A DNA stretch of 64,000 bases, taken from contig SMMW01000549.1 of the NCBI GenBank assembly GCA_004794655.1, positions 744,001 to 808,000 on the forward strand, read 5' to 3'. The translations under genes were made by a program, and so were the position numbers. The notes under the pieces are model-generated. The model worked only from the letters and a program-made list of their open reading frames with translations. It was not told where the DNA came from and did no database searches. This stretch comes from Marisa cornuarietis. Lineage: Eukaryota; Mollusca; Gastropoda; Architaenioglossa; Ampullariidae. This document shows, one piece after another, positions 35,801 through 48,641 of the stretch (position 1 is the stretch's first letter; each line of letters opens with the position of its first letter).

Positions 35801-38800
35801 AAGTCCTACCGTGGTGCACGAGTTTGGACAGCTGGATTTGAGGTAGCTAGAGGGTGATCTCCATATAGTCATGTCATCTGCTACAGTACGAAGAAGAAAT
35901 ATATATATATTTTAATAACCATTGGAGGCATTCTATTTCTTTCAGATTTGCAAATAAAGGAAGGAAATAGGTATGAACAGTTTATATCTACATATATTGC
36001 ACTTCAATCATAATTTTTAAATGTTATCCTATTGCTTTTAGTTCTTTTTTACGATTTTTTTGATCATGCTTGAATACCATAGGTATCTGATTATCTGCAT
36101 CATGATGTTGCCAATGAGTTAAGCATGAAACTCAGTATTTGAGAAAGGTTATGAAAGAAGTTATAAGCAACATTCATAGTCACACACAGTGAGCAATTCT
36201 GGAAAAGACATATTGTGTTACAGGTGGCGCTGACATAGAAAAAGGACAAAAAATGTGCTTTGTGCTTTTTTGGTCTAAGCTTGATCTATACTTACTTCCC
36301 TTGGTGATTAAAAAAAAAATTACATAGTGATACAAGCCCACATGAGCTTAAGGAGGATACTACATTTAACAACAAAGCCATGAATTAGGCAAGTAATATT
36401 CCGGTGTTTTGCTTCAATAATTGAAATAGCAGCTTTAAAAATACTTTGTTAAATATAAATCCTACTTTCTTCACAAACACAAAGATACAAGGCAATTCTT
36501 GTTACAGCAACTTTTGGTTGATGGATAGCAACTTCAGGATTAATCTGGTAGAGTAAATTTTAACTAAATAATATTTTACCTTGTGAGAGAGATTTTTCCG
36601 TGTTTACAGTTTTTTTTTCTTAGCTCTTTAGTACAAGATGTATATCTGCTTCTTATCCTCTAAAGTGTCAGCATCATCTGTAAAACAACTGTCCTTGTTT
36701 TCTTGCTCCAAATCACTCACTCTACACAAGTAACAAAATTAGTTTTATGATGCTACCCTTCACCATCAGCAGCAACTCCCAGCATTTCAAAAACTCATCA
36801 GTAATCGCAGCTTCAACTCATGCGGTAGAATGACCTACAACAGTTTTACCAGGGACCCATCCTGGAAAATGAATACTACACCTAATCAGTCTGCTTTCTG
36901 GAAAATCTCCTTTCTTTGGGTCCTGCGAGAAATATAGCATGCATGTTATGCCTTTCCACTGAAAGAAAATAATCATATACACGCTAATTAAAAAAAAGGG
37001 AACAACGTCCACGACTGACCTGACATTAAGGATTTGAAAACAAATAATAAAAACAACTAGGTGTACAAATTTTGCCTAAAAAAGGTGAGGCATAAGATAA
37101 GAAACATTTACTATTAGACTTTTTTTTTTGCCAATGCAAAGCAGAGCAATGTATTCTCCTGTGGGAAATCAAACTGACAAACGCCTGAACAAAAATTGCC
37201 CTAAAGATAAAATCAACATAAATATGTTACACTAAATGAAAGATATGACTATTAAACTCTATTTAACAGAAAATGTTATTTATCTCTCACAAAGTTTAAT
37301 CTGTCTCCATCATCTAAACATGTCAAGTTGTATAATCCACACAATCATTTGAAAATAATTTGCTTGTTCATACACATCTTTTGGAACAAGTATTCCATAC
37401 TATTGATTTTTTTTAATTGAAAACCATAATTTAAGCATTCTCACTCACAACAAAATTTCACTCTTTAAGGGTAATATCAGTTTACAAATCTTCACAGGAA
37501 ATAATTTTGCCACTGACAATGGTAGCAAATGGGTTGAAAGAGGTGATCAGTGAACTATACTGGACAGATCTCACCCAATGTTTCAAAGTAATAGAGCTAA
37601 GGAATCAACTTGAGTCCATGCTCTACATCTGCACACATATTTTCATACAAAGACAGCTATATCTTAAGAGCCGATAGCTGCAAGTAAACCACTATATACT
37701 GAATGACCTTCAGCCTTGGCCTTGGAAGCAGGTATCTTGTTGTGTGCTTTCCCCAGATTCTAAAGATAAAAGCAACACTGCGAGCAAGCACAGCCAGGGA
37801 TGGGAGGGACTAATTCCCCAAAATGTTTTTTTTCTTTTTAACTTTCTGATGCAGCACCAGCTGTGTATAGCACAGGACAAAACCCAGCCTGCCTAGTAAC
37901 AAGCATTGCAAGCTGCAGCCTCTTTAGCATCGTTATGCAGGCCAAGCAAGGGAATGACAATACAAATACCACACGTACAGGTGAGAATACCTATGGCTTG
38001 ATCCCGCCTGGCTGAGACAAGAGTGGTTCTGCTCCTCTTGGGTCCGGGCATAAGACTGCATGGACGATGGTGCTGCCAAAGGACTACGGGGAAGGGGAGC
38101 ACGACGAGTGGTGGTGGCTGATACTGAATCCGCTGACGTTTTGACCTTGGGGTCCATCATCTCAGGGGCTGCATTATAAAATAGTCCATAGGAATTGGAT
38201 CACTCACATTACAGAAATCTATCATGATGCCTGCATTTAATCAGAAAACTGCAGAGCAGATTTTAGACAAAGAGACATGGACAAATACTAAAATTTTAGG
38301 GACAGCGCTGGCAAGAAACACATAAGCTAAGTGACCTTCAAATGCTTTTGTTGCAAAAACTGTACAGCACAAGTTTACAGAAAGCATTCAGTATGCACAA
38401 AGCCTATTTTTTTCTTTTGTTCTGCTTCATCCCCAACTTACTGATTGCATCAGGCTTGAAGGTACTGATAATTCGGAAGACATAATCAGTGGCTTCTTCA
38501 TCCTCCATGCTTGTAGTGCTGCCACTGCTGGTGCTGCCACTACTAGAATTACTATTGGCTTTACGCCGCAGTTTGGGAAAAACTTTGCCTGCCAAGAGAG
38601 CACACTACAGTTTCTAACGTGTTTTTTTTTTAACAATGCTGAACATTTTGAAGCCAAGTTACAACAAAATGAACGCTAAGGCAAAACGGGTGAGAAAACT
38701 TTTCAAAGGGAGATACAAACATAAAAAAGTAATACATGAACTTTAAAAAAAAATGAAAGAAAACTAAACAATGTAATGAAAGCCAGTCTGGATGTTAAAT

Positions 38801-41800
38801 GTTAAGTTTAAAAAAAAAGGATAAACTTGATAGTGACAAAAAACACTGGCAGGAAGGGTCCACGCTGCAACAATATATCTAACATTGCTTCACTATGGAA
38901 GACCTAAAATTGTGTTCACAGTCTGAATCAAGATAAACATCTCAAAAAAAGGATGACAGTCACCTCTCATGCCTACAGCCTCCAGAGGATGAGAAAAATG
39001 AGAAACAATTAGGAATTAGTGTTGTAGCTTTCATCCATCTCTAGGAGCAAGAACAGTTGTCCTTGTAAGTAAACTAGGATCCACATGCTGCTAGTCAGTC
39101 ACTGACCTTTTCCTCGTTGTGACCAAAGTGGAGGGTCAAGCTGTCCATTGGGAAGTAGACCATTCTCCAGACAGGACAAGAATGACAACAAGTGACCTCC
39201 CTTGGGAAAGTGAATAGGAGGCCGCTGAACGCCATCCTGTCCCACAAGAACCACTGTTCCACGACAATCAGCTGAAAAAAAAAATGCGTCATACAGGTGA
39301 ACCCTTGTTAAAATTTAAGATAAAGATAAACTTGTAACAGGAGAATATAAATGATAGGCCAACAATACCACAGATATCAGATAATTTGTTCAAGTGTAGA
39401 AACAATTTCACCCCTTCCACAGTCTACCCACCATCCGCATCGCCTACTAAAAAAAGTCCTCAATATTAAAACATTAGAATAATCACATGGCTAAACACAT
39501 ATTTCTGTAGTAGATATACTTACCAATAACATAACAGAAGTAACTAATTTATGTTATGATGTCTGTGAATCACAGTTGAATTAAACATGAAAAATTCTAG
39601 TCATTACAATTTTAACTAAAACCAAGAACACTTACGCTGCTGATGACAGTGAATGTACACAATTTCGTCTACATATACAGTCATGGCAAAATCCCAGTAG
39701 ATACTGAAATGTTAAAAAAAATTGTTACTCATTGAATGAAAGCAATGTAAATATCACAAAACTATTCCTGTGCAAAACACTTAAGCTGAGGTGAGCATAT
39801 CTTAGTTACTAAAAGAAATTAGCTTATTTCACAATTTTAGCTTCTAATAGTAGATCACTACAGTACTTGTGATTTAAGACAATGCCTTCCAAATGAAGCT
39901 TGTGGACACATCCTAACAGCAAAGTATGTAGGCATCAGAACACAGGGCTAGTACAATGTTGAGGTCAAATAATAATGAAGCACAAGACTAAAATAGAAAA
40001 TGGACAACCTAACTTACACATTTTTGTGCAGAAATCTGATGAAGGGAATCAAAATATTTCTTGTAGTACCACATATATGCAGTGTTGAATACCACAGGAA
40101 GCAATAATTGTGTCACCAAACAACATCCAACAGAAGGAAAACATGACATACAAAATAAAAAAAAAACAATATATGAAGGAAACACCAAGAGCACAGTTCT
40201 ATAAATATGAATAAATTCCTAATCCATCACATACAGGATATAATTTCCTTTCCTTACACCATCAACAACTTATTTATTGTGCTGCTATTTCTCCAGGAGT
40301 AGACCTGAAGAGGAAAAGGCAAAACTTAACTGAATGGGCGAAGACCTATGTGACTTTGGTCTGCAGTTGAGTACTAATATGTTCATGCCAAGTTTCAAGA
40401 GTTGATTAATTTAGGAAAGGGAACACAGCTAACTTCCGATGGCTGGGCAGTAAAGATCACAGTAATGGGCGCATGACATCACAGATAGCATTTATAATAA
40501 GCAATGCTCTTGGGTAGGTTCCTTAATATTGTTTGAAACAATAAAATTCTAAAATTTTAAGATGCATATACCCTATTTTACAAAATATATTATCTCCAGT
40601 TAGGATCCAAAATAATACAAGAAAATCCTTAATAAAGTATGAGGAACCATCAACAAGGCTGAGAAAGGTATGATAAATATATGAAAATATTATAACAAAT
40701 GGAAATTAAAAGCTCACTGGTTGAACATAAATATATATGTAAGTAAAATAAGAATTTAATGCTTCTTGTTTGAATCCTAGAAATTTTAATGAACCAACAA
40801 AATTGGAAACATATATTAACCATTTTAAGCTGTGCAACAACTATAGCTGATCTTATTAATGGAAAACTAAAGATAACAAATACCTGCAGGCCAAGTAAAG
40901 GCATTAACACATTTCTACAAGACACAGCACTTTAATATAACAAGAACCATGTTAAGACCTGCGGTCTGTGTCCTCTGTGACCTGCTCACAACACCCATTC
41001 ATGAGCTGATTTGGTGTCCACATGATGATGAGGCCCTCCGCACTTTGGTGCAAAGACAAGTATCCAGGAAGTGCTTCTGTGTCCTCTCTCTGAAGTGTAC
41101 AAAAAGAGGTGTGGCTAAAGGACAAATTGAGCTAAATGCATGAGCAAAGTGAATTTCAGCTACAAAATTCTAGTGAAAAACAAGGTAAGCATTTACATCA
41201 CATTTTGGAAGACAAAAATAGGATGGGAGATTCACAGGGAGATGAACTGAAAGATGAAGGGGGTCACAGAGGCCTGCAAAGAACTTTAAGTGGGCAAGGC
41301 TGTGTGCTGCACAATGCACACCTGATGCTAAGTCACAACTGCATATAAAACACTTTTATATTTACAACTTAAAAAGATGTATCTTATATGTGGAATTGCA
41401 GTTTGGCTGCCTCTTTATCCCTAACCATAGCTTTTGTTCCCTTTAAATCTCCAACCACATTTCTTAAATAACAGCTCCTTTGTGCAGGCTCTACACAAAC
41501 ATGATAGTATGCTCTGACTATGCTGGGAAACAGTCACCGAGAGCAACATAATAATTTACCACACAGAACCAAAAGTTTAAAGCAGAAATGCATGCACAAC
41601 AATAAAAGAAACTGCACACAATGGGTTTGATGCTGTGACATTGTGTGCACTTGTTTGTCATACCTGATACCACACCACGGCATCGCAACACATCTGACTC
41701 AGTCACTGGAGCTGACAATATCTTACTCCCCATCAGCGCAACAAACTTCACTTTCTGACTGCGATCTTTTGATCAAACAGGAAGTACAGGACATCAAGGG

Positions 41801-44800
41801 AAACAAATGCTTAACATTATGCAATTAGGTTGGGAATATAAATTTTTCAGCTGGTGTACACAGCAATGTGAACTTTCAAAAATTGTAGCAATGGCTGTGC
41901 TGTGGGGCAGTGATACACTGTCTTTTAGTGCATTTTTCAACAAATCAGCCAGTTTACCCAGATCAAAGAGAGTGTTGGTGCAAACGGAGAGACGCAAGAC
42001 AGACAGTGGAAACTTGTCTATCCTCTGTACTTTTTGCCCTATCATGATTTTGTTTTTTATCCTGGATTGTTATCAGGTACAGTGACTACAGTATTTTGCA
42101 TAATTTTACTTATTATTTCTTCAATGAAAAACCACACTTCTCATAAACAGCTTGTAAGTCATTAGCTTTGATTTAAAAAATGCTAACACACATTGGTATT
42201 CTTATTAAACTCAAAAATCCTCATTTGCTTATAGATTAGCATACTAAAGATACCTATGCATCAACTTAAACAATTCTCTGTATACATTGTTAATCTGGAA
42301 ACCCCTTCAAAATTATTTCAGTTATTGGGGTAAGTTCAGTTATAGTCAGCAGATAGAGTAAAATTTTAACTTAATCATATGATTGCACAATCAGTGCTGT
42401 TTAATGCTGTAATAACATTTTATTGTTTATACACAATATTTGTGCAAGAGACCTTGCTGAAGCTTCATCACTGACAGTGACTCCAATTCTCTGTATACAC
42501 TGTTAATCTGGAAACCCCTTCAAAATTATTTCAGTTTTTGGGATAAGTTCAGTTATAGTCAGCAGATAGAGTAAAATTTTAACTTAATCATATGATTGCA
42601 CAATCAGTGCTGTTTAATGCTGTAATAACATTTTATTGTTTATACACAATATTTGTGCAAGAGACCTTGCTGAAGCTTCATCACTGACAGTGACTCCAAG
42701 CTTGGGAATAAGTGAACTACATTTTTACAAGTATGAAAGTGTGGGTGCTTACGATGCTCAACTGAAACAGCTACACACTCTGTCATTTATGAACCAGCAG
42801 CAAAACACTGAATATACATTTTGGTGTCCGAGAAACAAAGGCAGGCCATAAGCGCCTACATGGCATAAAAAAAATTGTGGTTTACGTACTCGGAGTTGCA
42901 CAGTGTTGTGGCGAAGCACTGGCAAACTCGATTTTCGTTGCTTTAGAAAAATGAAAACAGGAAAAAAAAATAATGAACATGCCTTGAATACTGGGATGGA
43001 GGCACAAAATACAAAACATCCATCAATTTACATGCACATGTGCACACTTTCTTGTACATATATACGCTCAAACTCACTATTCACACACCAGATGAAATCA
43101 GGCTATATCTTCCTTCTTAGCTCCAATCATAGGTACCTCACACTTTACAGATTTGTAACACACAGCATGAGCATCTTAAAACTTATCCCCAAAACATATA
43201 AAAGCTTAACACAGAAATAAACAAAACATTATTACACCACAGTACTGTGATCTGTAATTTAGCAACAAGAATGCTTTCCTACACATGGATGTAAATGTTT
43301 TCTTTTATAACCACACACTGAGCTTTTTTGATGGTGGAAGAGGAAAACATTTTCCTTGGTTTGACAGCTTGTCTCAATAACAGCTAAAGATGTAAAAAAA
43401 AAAATATATATATATATAATAATGTAGCAAGACTGATATTAAGTTTATACACACCTGCTTTGTCTGCGTCATACTATTTCTGATCCCAACTCTAGCTTTG
43501 TGGACAGAATTATTTTTAAATAATTGTTCAAAATTTCTTGAACATTACCCATTCTGGATAGCAGTTTTTTAAAAGTGATGGTCATGTTAATAAGGAACAA
43601 GATTTTTGGCCTCATCCTAAGTAAGAACAACTTTTCAGCGTTCTTGCTGTCACTTTTCCTTTTCATGAAACACTTGCAGTACCTGTGACTGGAGCGCACC
43701 ATAGAAACATACTGGGCTTAAACCTTCTGGACATAATATTATTTTAACATCAAGAACTATGGCACCCTATGAAAACAAGAATCTAGTCAGACACATAGTA
43801 AATCAGTGGTTGGCACAGACTCTGGAGCTGTCTGGAAGAAGTATGCTAATGGAGAACTCCAACATGAAACAGCAAAATAGTACAATGACAGAACTAAAAA
43901 TGTTGAAACACACTACCAGTCTTAAGATAAAACCAAACAAGAGGGAAAAGTGAAACGGAAACACATTAACTAAAACAGCAAAGTACAGATATGAAAATCC
44001 TTGCCTGGTTCATAATTGCTCAAATTTTCCTAAAGTGTTTACCTTTTTCTCTCCCACATTTCCCCTTTCTATTTTGTCACTTGCAACCTACTACAATGCT
44101 TACTTTAGATGTTTCCCGCTAGCCAACCACCTCACACTTACTGATATGCTCAATGCCTCATCCCTTATTTCACATTTTGGGCTCCTGTGATATCAGGTTT
44201 TATGTGCTCAAACCTCAGAGAAACATGTATGCTCATGATGCTTTTTTGCAACTTGCAGCAACCAGCATATAACCTGCTCTTCCTTCTACCACTGACCTGT
44301 GCAAACTGTGACAATGCAAGGAAAGGGACTGAGCCTTGAATGAGTGCGTACACAAACTTTACAAAGAACTCTCCTCACACCTCATTATCCTTCTACCTTC
44401 TTACTAGCCTGGGTACCTGCCGTCAACCCACTGATTCTATGTCTTTCAACATTGTGTAATTACTATCTAGTTTGAAAAACATGCAAACAAAACAGAAGAC
44501 TTACAGGCTGCACTAAGACATTGTTCTTTCCATAAAGCAGCGTCAGTTTAGAGTTCTGGTGAAGAGATTCCACATACTCTCTGGCTGACATGTGGAAAGA
44601 TTTGGGACTGGTTTCCTCGCTGCCCCCAGAGCTTGTGTCTCTTCTTATCTTCAACATGCATGCAAAAATATGATTCTATATATAATACTATGTTGGTGAA
44701 TAAGAGTGCCTGTTACTGGAGTATATGTAAATTATTTGCCTTAATATCATTTGGTATGATATTTGGATTGTACTGCAGTGCAAAGCATGCATTTAGCTAG

Positions 44801-47800
44801 CATGAAGAATGACAAGACAAAGTGAACACTGTACCTGCAAACCTGGACGTTTGGGGGAACCTGGGTTGGTGAAAGCATGCTTTCCACTTGAGTGGATGCG
44901 ATGCCGCTGGACAAGCTCATCAGCTGGGGGGTCAGTCCAGAAATGATCTGCAGTCTTCATTTTTGTATAGTCCAGCGCACAAGGACCAACTGCCATCAAG
45001 TATTTTGTTTTAAACACATCATGAAAGATAAAAACCAAAAGCCCCACCATCCAAACATTAACTGCATCATATTAATATCCATATTTGTCCCATTTATGGA
45101 CTATTCAGTGAATTGCTCATATACTATGTCTTAATATTGATATTTGTCCCATTTATAGACTGCTTGGTGAATGGCCCATGTACTACATATTAATATTCAT
45201 ATCTGTCACATTTATAGACTCTTTGGTGAATGGCTCATATACTATATAAAGTGCTGTACATACCTAGCAGAGAAGCAAATATAGGTCCATCCACAGGATC
45301 AGCTATCAGTGCTTCACATTCATAATATTTGCTAGTGGGGGAAGAAACCAAAGTCAAGCCAGTAAACATTTGCACAATTTTGATCATAAGTGTACTCAAA
45401 ATGCATAGCAGAAATTTACGGTGTAAAATCTAACTAAATGCAGAATAGAAAAACAGAACGATAACATTTGTACGAAAAAAGTGTGATCAAAATAATACAT
45501 ATATTATTATTACACATTCACATTTTTTAAACAGAGTAATGAGATTAATCTGCCATCAACTATCCCTACTCACTTCTGGGTTCTTTATATGCTAAATATT
45601 TCCTGAAAGAATTTGTTCTGGTGTTGGTAATCATGGGGATAGGGGGAATCTTCAGAAACTTTCTCAAAAAAGCTAAAAGCATGAACAATACCACTTTATT
45701 TATCCACAAGGGCAATTCCAAACCTCACCTGCTGTTCTGAACAAGATAGTCAAGAATCTTGGCTAGTTGCTTTTCAAATATTGCGAGACGCAGCCAAAGG
45801 TATTTGCTACTGCTAGCACTGGTACACTTTTTGGCCTGATTTTTGGCACTGTCTTGAGATTTTCTGAAATAAAAAAATGTGTAATCAATCTACAAAGATT
45901 AATGCAAGAATTTATACAAAGTAAGTCAAAAAATACAATCGTTTAACATTATTACTGCTCCGACCATTGATAATTAATCAGGAAGATTTATAATGTAGCA
46001 GCAACTTTCACTTAAGCAGAAAAACCAACCCAGCTCTAACAATTGGATATGTACTATAAAGTATGTACATGCAGTTTATATATATATATTATATAAAAAA
46101 CACAAAAAACTGATAAATCTTGCTTGGAGACAATACACTGATCATTATTTATCTGCATACAACCTAACAATAAACTTGCCTGTTTATATCATTGTTCGCT
46201 CACCTTAAATGACAACTTAAGCATAGTACATAACTAAAAAATAAACAAGATAATAACAATAATAACATGAATGCAGCTTATCAATGAAATGAAAAAGATT
46301 TATCCACGAATGAACAGGAACTGAGGGCATGTTCAGGTAAGTTCAAACTTTATGCTTAATTTTGTAACCACTGTACAGAATGCAAACTTTAGTTTATCTA
46401 AACAGCCAGATAATGTTCATGAAAACCTTTTCCTCTTTATTCTAAAAAAAAGCAAACTATACAGCCTGATATTTACTTTGACACATTATCAGCTGAGCTA
46501 CTTGCTTCAACCTCTGCAACCAGCTTGGCCACTTGGGAAGCAGGCTCAAAGTTCTTGGCAATTTTCTGTAGCAAAGCTGTGGTTGTACCATGTTTAAACA
46601 GTCCAAGTGCTCGCTTTCTCAATCCATACAATAAGCAAGCTTCTACAGCACCTAGTAAGGTTAGAAATTTAAATGCTTGTCAACATATTTTTCTATAAAG
46701 TGACATAGACATCTAAATCCAAATATTCTTATCTGCATATCAATAATTAATTCTAATGATATAGTGAAAATAGAATTTTTTTAAAGAACTGTCCATGTTA
46801 GATCAAAGCCAAAAGGAAAATAATAACCTAAAGACTATTTTCTGACTTGGAACTTACCACACAATGAGATAATGCTGCTACTTTCTTCATGCACGAATTT
46901 GCGAGTCACAGACTCTTCCATTATTTGTTTAACCTGCAGATTTTAAAAGATAAATAATAATCATCTCACAAATGCTATTATATAAAACTGCAAAACTGCC
47001 AGCTTTATTAAATCAACCATTCTATAGATGGACTGTCGATGCTAATGCACACAATTTGTCAATAAATATTACGAAAAAGATGCAGTTATGTACACAAGTG
47101 TATTATGTGCGAGTGTGTGCACACGTGTGCATGTGCATACAGAAAAATTATATCTGTAGGTGCTTAATCAACTCTTCAGAAACACTGAAATTTCAATTAG
47201 AAAATTAAATTTGGGATACAGGATGTCACCATAAATTTCTAATAAGTTAAAAGCAAATATAGTCATTGTTTCACTCAATTTTGAAAAATGGTGCAACAGG
47301 AAGATTATCTGTATAGAAATCTCTTGCAGTAGAAATACTCTCAAGCCAACAGAAAAGTTAAAAATCTCAGATGTTGATGTAATCTAGCACATATCTGGTT
47401 TCTGTTTTTACGTTGGGGGGATGGGAAGGAAGAGAGGATTATGGACAATGTGTAAATTATCAAAGCAGATGACTTAACTACTGTTATCTCAATAGGGAAG
47501 TTTGTTTGTAAGATCTTTTATAATCAAGAGTAAGAAGTAATCAATAGCCAAGATAGCATCAGATGTCCTCTTGGTAGTGGACATCAACTTGAATATCTAA
47601 CCATTCTGTGATGAAATTGCTCTACTGGTAATCTCTACTCTGATTTCTACTGACTTTTATGGCATACTTTAAAGACCACGTATAAATTCATTTGACCAGA
47701 ATATTAACTACCCCTTTTACACAGCTGGTATACCAAAACAGTGTCTGATGACATCATGACCCTTTTACAATATCTCTTTGTTTATGCAATTATGCATATA

Positions 47801-48641
47801 GCACAGACTTAAAGAAGCTTATAACTGTTTGTTTGATAAATGCAGTTTCCAATCTAGATGTATATTCTGCACGTACAAGTATTCCAGTTACTACTCAGTT
47901 CACCCTTTCCTCCCAAAAATATGACTTCTCTAAAATACCGAAACAAAAGATGGATTCCATCTCTGATACTCATTTTATTTCTTCAAACTTCATAAGCATT
48001 TCACAGAGTAAGCAGTTATGAAGAAGGAGTAGCAGCTGTGATGAATATGTTGCAATTAAACACCTACTGTAATTGCTGAAATAAATTAGTAAGGTTATTA
48101 AGATTATTACTTCTGTGCATTATTTAAGCATCTAATTTTCAACGTTTTATGAAAAAGACTCTAAAGCTAGATGCCAAGGCATCAGACTGTTGTGACCAAT
48201 GCAGCCTGCTGTTGTGTAAATGCCAGTTTTGACGCTTAAGCTAACTAATGGTGTGCCAGAAGCTACGATCAATAGTAATGGCATCTCCATAAATACACCT
48301 TCCACTAGATTCTGCAACGTGCTGGGAATTTTAAAAACTATGAAACTTATGCTCTAGACAACTCAGAAACAATGTAAACAAACAGGGGTCTCGCAGTTAC
48401 TTAGAACATCTAAATATGACGTAAAACAGATTTGTAGAAAAATACAAGTGTTAAAAAATCTGTTGCCGAAATTCCATAAAGAAAAGCGAGAAGACGTCAA
48501 CATTACCGATGTAAATAAATTATGAGTATCGTCTGATTAACATTAATTTACTGCTCTTGGTCAACAGCTGCCCGCAATACATACCTCCTTTTTGACAGCT
48601 TTTAACAGGCACTGACGTGCCTCTGCTTCGTTCGTAGACAT
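20815..48641 (-). CDS. SGSM1: SGSM1/SGSM2-type RUN-TBC Rab GTPase regulator, 24 exons, 1104 aa
   Basis: Exons in coding order: 48641-48585, 46933-46858, 46651-46477, 45863-45729, 45331-45264, 44989-44835, 44648-44505, 41089-40959, 39703-39636, 39271-39107, 38588-38442, 38168-37991, 30812-30748, 30288-30143, 30004-29936, 28055-27876, 27535-26932, 24211-24132, 23693-23569, 22798-22716, 22518-22409, 21621-21525, 21346-21179, 20903-20815. The sum is 3315 nt with every phase consistent. An N-terminal RUN domain (about 30-200) is followed by a Rab-binding PH-like region (about 250-400). A C-terminal TBC GAP domain (about 575-1085) is split by an acidic Ser/Thr-rich insert, mostly exon 17. Catalytic arginine R901 (IDKDVQR) and glutamine Q935 (GYVQG) are intact, so it should stimulate Rab GTP hydrolysis. 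SGSM1 versus SGSM2 cannot be decided; invertebrates usually have one co-orthologue. Confidence 0.93.
22872..23240. mobile_element. MULE-like MITE (369 bp) with 9-bp TSD
   Basis: Long imperfect inverted repeats of about 50 bp share CTAGGGTCAGTTCGACTAAG, with repeated GTTTCGACTA-like words on both sides. Identical GGTTTTAGA 9-mers flank it (22863-22871 and 23241-23249). Long TIRs with a 9-bp target duplication fit a Mutator-like non-autonomous element. It lies in the SGSM intron between exons 19 and 20. Confidence 0.75.
25638..25888. mobile_element. Long-TIR MITE, copy 3 (251 bp, diverged)
   Basis: Diverged ends (TTACTGGACTGCTTGCAGA left; GACAGCAGTCC right) and the internal AAGCTTCCGGTTT and GGCTAAGC words match copies 1 and 2. 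Perfect 7-bp flanks CTGAGAC (25631-25637 and 25889-25895) confirm the target-duplication length. It sits in the SGSM intron between exons 17 and 18. Confidence 0.8.
28674..29868 (-). mobile_element. 5'-truncated RTE-like LINE with 13-bp TSD
   Basis: Minus-strand translation gives the reverse-transcriptase palm ([11 protein letters not shown], then TGVRQG, then [10 protein letters not shown] with the catalytic ADD motif) and the typical C-terminus ([56 protein letters not shown]). Frameshifts and stops near 29630 and 28780 make it non-functional. The 3' end is a short AAGAAT-rich tail. Both sides carry the 13-mer TTACATGTTACAT (28661-28673 and 29869-29881), the signature of target-primed reverse transcription. 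It lies in the SGSM intron between exons 15 and 16. Confidence 0.93.
30640..30760 (-). repeat. Tandem repeats of the SGSM exon 13 splice-donor segment
   Basis: Read on the minus strand, the exon 13 end plus donor (CATTCTATGGAT then GTAAGAT) recurs in the following intron near 30690-30712. Partial copies with GGATGTAAGA lie near 30645, and TATGTAAGATA near 30715. CTCTCATTCTATG units separate them. The first donor (30747) keeps the reading frame into exon 14; the others are potential decoy donors. Confidence 0.65.
32456..32749. mobile_element. Foldback/MITE-like element (294 bp) next to a related larger element
   Basis: The arms at 32456-32512 and 32693-32749 are inverted repeats of about 55 bp, sharing TACCATTTTTGGTGGTAAAA and GCAGATGACATGAC-like sequence. 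The interior (about 32510-32665) is repeated in inverted orientation at 35726-35880. Its right arm abuts the left end of the 3.15-kb element. Confidence 0.6.
32747..35900. mobile_element. Unclassified 3.15-kb TIR element inside SGSM intron 12
   Basis: About 42-bp near-perfect inverted ends (ATTTCTTCTTCGTACTGTA at left, inverted at right, then AGATGACATGACTATATGGA) bound a segment with higher GC than the surrounding intron. No frame longer than about 105 codons and no transposase, integrase or reverse-transcriptase motif could be recognised. The longest frames are on the minus strand (33487-33786, 34100-34363). It could be a degenerate DNA transposon, a non-autonomous derivative or a composite of foldback units. 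Confidence 0.5.
42271..42696. repeat. Recent tandem duplication, 2 x 213 bp
   Basis: Units 42271-42483 and 42484-42696 are nearly identical, with differences only near 42287/42500 and 42338-42345/42551-42558. No gene or transposon signature is seen. It lies in the SGSM intron between exons 7 and 8. It could be a real recent duplication or an assembly artefact. Confidence 0.92.
45072..45248. repeat. Minisatellite, 3 units of about 59 bp
   Basis: Three diverged units start at 45072, 45131 and 45190. Each runs TTAATATT-CATAT, then TGTC-CATTTAT-GACT, then GTGAAT-GC-CAT-TACTA. It lies in the SGSM intron between exons 5 and 6. Confidence 0.85.
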
